Below, piece by piece: positions 20,601 through 24,859 of a stretch of DNA of 24,859 bases. Location of the stretch: positions 1 to 24,859 of the forward strand of contig CAYFOI010000022.1 of NCBI GenBank assembly GCA_964344725.1. The letters run 5' to 3'. Numbering within the stretch: the first letter of the stretch is position 1; every line of letters begins with the position of its first letter. The stretch comes from CG2-30-44-17 sp964344725 (GTDB taxonomy: Bacteria; Patescibacteriota; Gracilibacteria; UBA1369; UBA12470). The translations under genes were made by a program, and so were the position numbers. The notes beneath the pieces were generated by a model. It was not told the DNA's origin. It did no database searches and saw nothing but the letters and a program-made list of their open reading frames with translations.

Positions 20601-23329
20601 ACAATGCTTCGAATCCGACTATTAAGGCTATATACGAGAATAAGCTTCTTAGAGAAGAGGTAAATTTGAGTCTAACTGGAGTGTCTCTAGCGGTTTCTAT
20701 ACCTGCTCTTGCACTGCAAAGCACCGCTGTAGTTACCGCTTTGGGTTCTGTGATAGGTGCTACTGCTGCATCATCAGCTGCAGCGATTTCTACAGGGGTT
20801 GGTATAGCGCTTATACCAGTTGTTATTGTCGTAGGAGGCGTCTGTCATGTTCAGGATGTTATGGATGAAGGTCGTATTGAAATTGCTCAGGAGAAAGAGG
20901 ATTGGAAACAGTTCTCTGCTACTGATTTGTATAGGCAATGGGTTACTATGGTTGGAACTAATGACAGCGAGGAAATGATGGCTTTCTTTAACTGGAAAAA
21001 TGTAACTGGTGGTGCGATTGGGCTTCTTACACCATTTGGACCTTTTGCATCTGCAGGGCTTTCTTATGCGCTTGGTGGCTGGGATGAGTATTCCGAGAGA
21101 ATGGATGAGTTTCGGGAAGAAAAAGTTGTGACTAGAAGGCAGATAGTTGAGGCTTTGGTTGAAAAACAATTAAATATCTTTAGCGAAGGTGGAAATGCTA
21201 TGCTTTCAGGCTATGCCATGCAGTATGTCGAAGCTTCTTTGGGTGAGGATTTTGATGCTGAGGGTATCGAAAATGCAAAAGAAGTTATTGAGAAGGCTGC
21301 TTTTTACGCAAAAATGATGGCGGCTCGTGATCAGATCGCAGCTAGAAGGGAGTTTTTTCGTCAAACAGCTGCTCAATATCTCGAGAGCCCTTATGCTATA
21401 ACTTCTGACCAGATTAGGCTTACTTCTACTCAAAGGGCTATATTGCCAGAGCCTGTTCGGAATGACTACAATACTTTGGTTTCGATGACCCCTTATGTCG
21501 ATATGATTAGAGACGATGTTATGTTTGATACGAATGCAGCCTTATTGCCGGGCGGATTCGAAGATGATATTGATGATGTCACTGGCCTCGATGCCGTTGC
21601 GGATGAATTTGGACTTCAAGTCAGATCTCATTTGGAGGCAAAGCTCATGTCTGCTGAAAACAGACCCGTTTTTGAGGTATTGCAACAACTTAGCGATCAG
21701 GCTGTCGTACGAAAGATCAATGAAATTCAGACTGTTCAAGGCGTGTTAGGTATGCACTCTGCTAATGCTGCATTGGTTTTGCCTACGCTGAAGCTTTATG
21801 CGGAATATAAAGGGTTGAATCAAGCTTTTGAAGTTGTGTACCCTTCTTCCGTAGAAGCTCTGGATAGATGGTGCTTTGATGTTCTAACTAGCCATGCTGT
21901 TTCCGCTGGCACTTTAGCTCAAAACAGAGGAATGCGCATTAGAACTGACGAAGAGGTTATGAAGGAAAATGGTGTTATTGGAGACAAGTTCTTATATGCT
22001 TTATATAGAATTGCTACAGATGTGTATGGGTATAATGGAGCGGCTGACGAGGAGGCTATGAAGAGGCTTTATAGTATTGGCAACGCTAACGCTCTTGGTA
22101 TTTATTGGAATGGCAAGAGATGGGTTCTCCAAGAAGCTGGCATGGAATCTGATGATGAGTTAGAGATGACTGATAATCCTGACGTGCTAATTCCTCAACT
22201 TCTTGAGAAGCTTGAAGCTCATGCTGATGACCTCTTTAAAGAAACTGGTGATAGTATATGGGTCTCTAGTAGGTCCGAAGAAGATAAAGAGTTTTACCGC
22301 AGGAGCGAAAATATTGCAGCTCGTTACAGAGAAGTTATTAGGTCTGCGTCTGCTGAGTATGCGACAATGGAAATGGAGGCGGGACGCACTTTTGAGAGCG
22401 AGGCAACTGAATATATACGCGAACATACATCTGGTGACGCACACGTTGTATTGCCTGGACACCTTATTTCCAAGGGCTTGCTTGCTGGCACAAAAAATCT
22501 TGGACTTTTCTCCTATAGGTTCGAGGGTGGTGAAGTTGTTTGTTATCAAATGCGCGAAGGGGCTGAACTTCCTGCTCCGCTTGGTACGAGAGGTGGCGAC
22601 TTTGAGGCTTTCGAACTATCTGCGGATGTTGAAGCTCATACCGATGCTATTGCTGATGATTTTGAGGAAATTGATTCTGTCTTACATGCTTCTAATGACG
22701 AATTTGATATTCCGCAGGAGGTATTTGCGCTTATTGATCGCAAAGAAGCGGAAGTTGGTACTTTCGTGGCTGGGCTTACTAGCTTCCCTACTGCACAGCA
22801 GGAGGGTCTAGCTATTGCAAAAGCTGCCGAAGTTGACGAGTTCAGGAGAGTTGTCTTGTTAAGTGTCCTTACTGAATCTGCTAGTGGTAGTGTTTGGACT
22901 TTTCGCTGGTCTGATGATGTTGACGGGAAAAGAACTGACGAAACCATGCAGGCTAATTTAGAGACTCATCAAACTTTCAACTACCACCCTGTTCTCAAAG
23001 AACATTGGAAAAGGCTTGAAGATGTTTCTGCGAGTGTTACTGCTAATGTTGGCGGAGAGAAATATGCTTCGGAATACATGACTTATTTTAATCAGGCTAT
23101 GTCGCTTGCTTTGGCTAAATCTATAGCTTTGAAGCAAGATGAAATTAGTGGTCAAATTGAAGTACAAAGCTGGAAGGCTCTCGATATGGAACAGCTAGAA
23201 AGCAATCTTTCTGAAGTTCTTATGTATGACGATTGGGCTAGAGTACACAAAGGCGAGGATCGCCCTGAAACTCCTGATGCTTTTGAATACACATTCATTG
23301 AAAACGTGCAACAGGCTTTAGCAGCTTAA
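17672..23329 (+). CDS. Giant 1885-residue membrane-associated protein of unknown function
   Basis: I recognise no family. There is no N-terminal signal peptide; the first ~60 residues are polar. Hydrophobic segments lie at about 68-85 (LYLGSVLLLTYLIETGG), 186-207 (AGAAAIAGAAAVGYG), 238-256, 620-667 (two), 949-967 (ALLVIGIVVDIFSIGMSLY), a very long Ala/Val/Ile-rich stretch at about 999-1058, and 1111-1136 (GAIGLLTPFGPFASAG). Between and after them lie charged helical domains; the ~750-residue C-terminal part is soluble-looking and acidic. Codon use matches neighbouring chromosomal genes. A strong promoter precedes it. The ATG at 17672 has no upstream Shine-Dalgarno sequence. GGGAGGA follows inside codons 1-3 and would instead suit an out-of-frame ATG at 17685 that encodes only 12 residues. 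The end overlaps elp3 by 12 bases. A cell-envelope or pore-like role is speculative. Confidence 0.85.
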   Translation: MGGTHDDNRPGQGAEVTPEGSPEKQSSTEELARLAREVIEGVSMESPASRVIDTVNIHESIESQISNLQHLYLGSVLLLTYLIETGGLAKSMSFSLDTFRNLSGSGLSPEQYSALRKLKEMASDGASVISSFWSNEVMGHLNEAVSDTVVATDAASDVITGGTESENVPEDKKGIVDTVKGFAEDHPYIAGAAAIAGAAAVGYGLFRVFSAAKDKLGGGSSSSGSSESVTDTVWKWGTRAFWGFAAFQLAGQVLGMEEVQKWLKKKGLDVNANRLSKALVLFADFNILEGIETLKRGVRDSDAEARHEDYANEFGLDNSMSIWLCADEKCSELLALDDASHTHSIAAPSMLADLPLIGRMFANEAQVEDEKKLRRGLASIRPSIEAIPGWESMTIDEVLKKLPSDVLNRADGARAQRSMSDSERATTKAQEAELVDTPSTGFDAIMTSVESRGSITAEQKKELLKLIGAKDVEGSLLNDLQMLEDAIPGMWGTWKSKAAIASMGALFGVSAEDRDEMADLVEARSKLAENVETYMTETELKLVQTIITDVRHFRDFIKGTPPGEEIDMTKFKEFKDRLAGPNGVFRQIKLARQRANNDNVMTQDERTKEWTIDEEGRATLELVGYTVLGYTIEAFVSPDATAGDKAIGLTMTATSTVGVGLAARYIYKHPLDAAVFPMRATGFTRAKAHEVILRSIRRRLDAGTYTLAEAQRAKKYVLDIQTHYGAGNRGGLNLVSESTGSQIHSIASDLLSRFRDEVEAGYGVAEETRRVARALQMGGDDAERIIRQFSQYDELGMSADELTDLARQEMVAGRLDKFVDTLMAARGTAGATDDIVDVSRITVARHHLRALRVHLSTVPARTAEVVAQNKALVQALDDAGIKVSSSVARNLLRRSPSLINIIDPDVVGNPVRGPRVVGREVRKLKEAMHVSNVDDIAKKATVAMRAQQALLVIGIVVDIFSIGMSLYRIKDLQEIIDNASNPTIKAIYENKLLREEVNLSLTGVSLAVSIPALALQSTAVVTALGSVIGATAASSAAAISTGVGIALIPVVIVVGGVCHVQDVMDEGRIEIAQEKEDWKQFSATDLYRQWVTMVGTNDSEEMMAFFNWKNVTGGAIGLLTPFGPFASAGLSYALGGWDEYSERMDEFREEKVVTRRQIVEALVEKQLNIFSEGGNAMLSGYAMQYVEASLGEDFDAEGIENAKEVIEKAAFYAKMMAARDQIAARREFFRQTAAQYLESPYAITSDQIRLTSTQRAILPEPVRNDYNTLVSMTPYVDMIRDDVMFDTNAALLPGGFEDDIDDVTGLDAVADEFGLQVRSHLEAKLMSAENRPVFEVLQQLSDQAVVRKINEIQTVQGVLGMHSANAALVLPTLKLYAEYKGLNQAFEVVYPSSVEALDRWCFDVLTSHAVSAGTLAQNRGMRIRTDEEVMKENGVIGDKFLYALYRIATDVYGYNGAADEEAMKRLYSIGNANALGIYWNGKRWVLQEAGMESDDELEMTDNPDVLIPQLLEKLEAHADDLFKETGDSIWVSSRSEEDKEFYRRSENIAARYREVIRSASAEYATMEMEAGRTFESEATEYIREHTSGDAHVVLPGHLISKGLLAGTKNLGLFSYRFEGGEVVCYQMREGAELPAPLGTRGGDFEAFELSADVEAHTDAIADDFEEIDSVLHASNDEFDIPQEVFALIDRKEAEVGTFVAGLTSFPTAQQEGLAIAKAAEVDEFRRVVLLSVLTESASGSVWTFRWSDDVDGKRTDETMQANLETHQTFNYHPVLKEHWKRLEDVSASVTANVGGEKYASEYMTYFNQAMSLALAKSIALKQDEISGQIEVQSWKALDMEQLESNLSEVLMYDDWARVHKGEDRPETPDAFEYTFIENVQQALAA

Positions 23330-24830
23330 CGGCTTGATCATGTAGGTCCCTTCTCTCTTGTACCCTCTTTTTTTGTAGTATTCGCGTGTGCCGATACTGC
23401 TTATTACGGCGATCTTTTTGTAGCCGGCTTTCTTGGAAAGCTTTTCGGCTTCCGAGATAAGTTTGCGACCGAGGCCGATGTGCTGGGCTTCGCCACTGCT
23501 TTTCTTTGAAATCTTGAGCTGGGTGCCGTATGTGTGGACTTCGCGGATTACCGAGGTCGAGCTGTCGATTTCTGGGACGACTTGATCTCTCGATGGGAAT
23601 CTGAGTCTGAGCATTGAGCATAGGTATTTCCCTTGGTCGTATGACAGGANNNNNNNNNNTCGAGTTCATGGAATTTGAGTTTGGATGGGATTATTTCTTT
23701 GTCTTTGACTTCACGACATCGGATGCATTTGCAGTCTATGTCGTACTTACGCTTGAGCTCTTGGCGAAGATTTGTGACTTTGCTGCCCTCTATTATGCTT
23801 TCCCCTGGGATATCGCGGATTAAGCGTTCAATACGAATGTATTTGGGGATCAATTTCTTGATCTTCACTAGCAGTTTTTCGAGTTGCGGATTTGAATAGC
23901 TCTTGTACTCCCCTTTTTTGACCCATTTTTCGAGTTCGCTAAAAGGGGTGACTGTGCACGGATATATTTTGAGGTAGTCTGGGCGAAAGTCTGGGTTTTC
24001 GAATAGCTCTTTGAACATATTGAAATCCTTCGCAGGTGTGCTGCCGGGGAGGTTTGGCATCATATGCAGGCAAACCTTGAGGCCTGCGTCTTTGCATAGC
24101 TTGATTGCGCGGACGGCATCTTCTCGGTAATGTCCCCTCTTTACGTAATCTAATACTTTGTCATCGAGGTGCTGGACTCCTAATTGTATTTTTGTGCATC
24201 CTAGGTCACGGAACCACCTGACTTCTTCTGGAGTGACGTGGTCTGGGCGTGTTTCTAAGCTTAGTCCTACTACCCGGTGCTTGGCTTTTTCGTTTTTGCG
24301 CTGTGCTTTTTCTAGGGATAGCTCTTTTTNNNNNNNNNNTGTCTAATGAAGTCTCTTTGATATCTGCGTGGATAGAATGAAAATGTTCCGCCGAGGACGA
24401 TTAACTCAATCTTGTCCGTTGGATGCCCCTGGTTCCTTAAGCTTGTGAGCCTCTTCTTGATTTGCTTATATGGGTCGAAATCGTTTAATAGAGCTCTCAT
24501 TGCTGCGGGTTCGTTCGAGAGGTAGCTTTTTGGCATACCTTTCTCTGTGGGGCAGAATACGCACTTTCCTGGGCATGGGTACGGCTTAGTCAGGACTGTT
24601 ATTATTGAGACACCTGAGATTGAGCGCACCCTCCTTTTCTGAAAAAGACTCTTTAATCTGTCTGTTTTTGGAAAGTCGCTTTTTTGATAAAACTTGTTGA
24701 GTTCGTAATTGGATACGGAGTATTTACCGTGCTTTTTTGCTAGTCGGTTCTTGATCTTCTGGAGCTCTTCCGGAGTCTCGATCTTCTTCTCAATAGCTTG
24801 GCTGATAATTTCTTCTAAAAGTTCTTTCAT
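23318..24830 (-). CDS. elp3: Elp3-like radical SAM / GNAT tRNA U34 modification enzyme, interrupted by two assembly gaps
   Basis: There are three pieces in order. Piece one is the N-terminus (24830 to about 24340), with the radical SAM cluster motif CPGKCVFCP and LGGTFSFYPRRYQ. Piece two (about 24329 to 23660) has VGLSLETRPDHV, IQLGVQHLDD and LKVCLHMMPNLPGSTPAKD, then a cysteine pair CKCIRC. Piece three (23649 to 23318) is the GNAT acetyltransferase domain, with MLRLRFPS, IREVHTYG and GLGRKLISEAEKL. Elp3 uses SAM and acetyl-CoA to start cm5U-type modification of the tRNA wobble uridine; bacterial and archaeal forms act without other Elongator subunits. The frame changes at each 10-N gap (24330-24339, 23650-23659), as expected for gaps of unknown true size, so the gene is probably intact. 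The stop overlaps the giant gene's 3' end. A -10-like TATACC lies six bases before the ATG. Confidence 0.93.
23650..23659. other. Assembly gap (10 N) inside elp3
   Basis: Ten undetermined bases break the elp3 frame between its radical SAM and GNAT parts. The round length suggests a scaffold placeholder. Confidence 0.95.
24330..24339. other. Assembly gap (10 N) inside elp3
   Basis: Ten undetermined bases break the elp3 frame just after YPRRYQRDFIR. Residues of the radical SAM barrel are missing and the true length is unknown. Confidence 0.95.
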
Positions 24831-24836
24831 CTTTCA

Positions 24837-24842
24837 GGTATA
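24837..24842 (-). promoter_or_regulatory. -10-like hexamer of elp3 in leaderless spacing
   Basis: On the minus strand TATACC (24842-24837) is followed by TGAAAG and then ATG. The -35 would lie at or beyond the window edge and cannot be judged. Confidence 0.35.
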
Positions 24843-24859
24843 ATTTCTTTCGCAAATTT

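Noticed and set aside
22203..22811. 202-codon plus-strand frame inside the giant gene
   Set aside because: Rich in Leu/Arg/Lys as expected from a frame-shifted reading of the giant gene; no start signal or protein-like pattern.
17672..23329. Giant gene as a polymorphic toxin or Rhs/adhesin protein
   Set aside because: No YD repeats, beta-helix repeats, LPxTG, signal peptide or recognisable toxin tip, and no small immunity gene after it.
23318..23614. GNAT-domain frame as a separate acetyltransferase gene
   Set aside because: It continues the Elp3 sequence (LSYDQGKYLCS before MLRLRFPS) up to the N gap, so it is the C-terminal domain of elp3.
1..24859. Alternative genetic code with UGA as glycine or tryptophan
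   Set aside because: UGA ends several well-supported genes (the coiled-coil gene, the 47-residue gene, recG) at sensible positions.
1..24859. CRISPR array
   Set aside because: No regularly spaced direct repeats with unique spacers were seen; the short repeats found are single pairs.

Overview
The window reads as a piece of a small, AT-rich bacterial chromosome of the Candidate Phyla Radiation (Patescibacteria) type, carrying an integrated mobile element. The CPR assignment is an inference. It rests on short intergenic gaps, start codons without Shine-Dalgarno sequences, a stand-alone bacterial Elp3 homologue, a very large orphan membrane protein, and small element genes of kinds I associate with CPR genomes. 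UGA is used as a stop in several genes, so the UGA-glycine code of Gracilibacteria and Absconditabacteria does not apply; Peregrinibacteria or a similar lineage is possible but unproven. Two runs of ten Ns (23650-23659, 24330-24339) show this is a scaffolded draft assembly.

Positions 1 to about 7588 are the right-hand part of an integrated element whose left end lies outside the window. Its genes all point right. They are a TPR/winged-helix protein, a DUF5659-like small protein, a 47-residue protein, a CHC2 zinc-finger (primase-type) protein, a P-loop replication-type ATPase, a coiled-coil protein, a zinc-ribbon protein and a large serine recombinase. The recombinase reading frame runs into the 3' end of a tRNA-Asp gene on the opposite strand, which marks the probable integration site. 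The element carries its own replication-like module but no capsid, terminase or conjugation gene in view, so an integrative plasmid-like element fits better than a complete prophage. It also holds three strong symmetric sequences: a perfect 13-bp inverted repeat inside the ATPase gene, a perfect 22-bp palindrome inside the coiled-coil gene, and a leader upstream of the recombinase that folds as a pseudoknot or an attenuator.

Positions 7589 to 17034 are housekeeping chromosome. They hold divergent tRNA-Asp(GTC) and tRNA-Leu(CAA), a membrane-anchored DsbA-like thioredoxin-fold protein, obg, pth, rplU, a convergent RluA-family pseudouridine synthase, tyrS, a PocR-plus-three-PAS sensor with no output domain, and recG. 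Codons here end mostly in T and the coding strand is G/T-rich, visibly unlike the A-rich coding strand of the element. Several start codons sit about six bases downstream of a -10-like hexamer, which suggests leaderless mRNAs.

Positions 17035 to 17671 are a long gene-free stretch crowded with small inverted repeats and ending in a strong promoter. That promoter drives an 1885-residue protein of unknown function with several long hydrophobic segments. The window closes with elp3 on the minus strand, interrupted by the two assembly gaps, whose stop codon overlaps the end of the giant gene.
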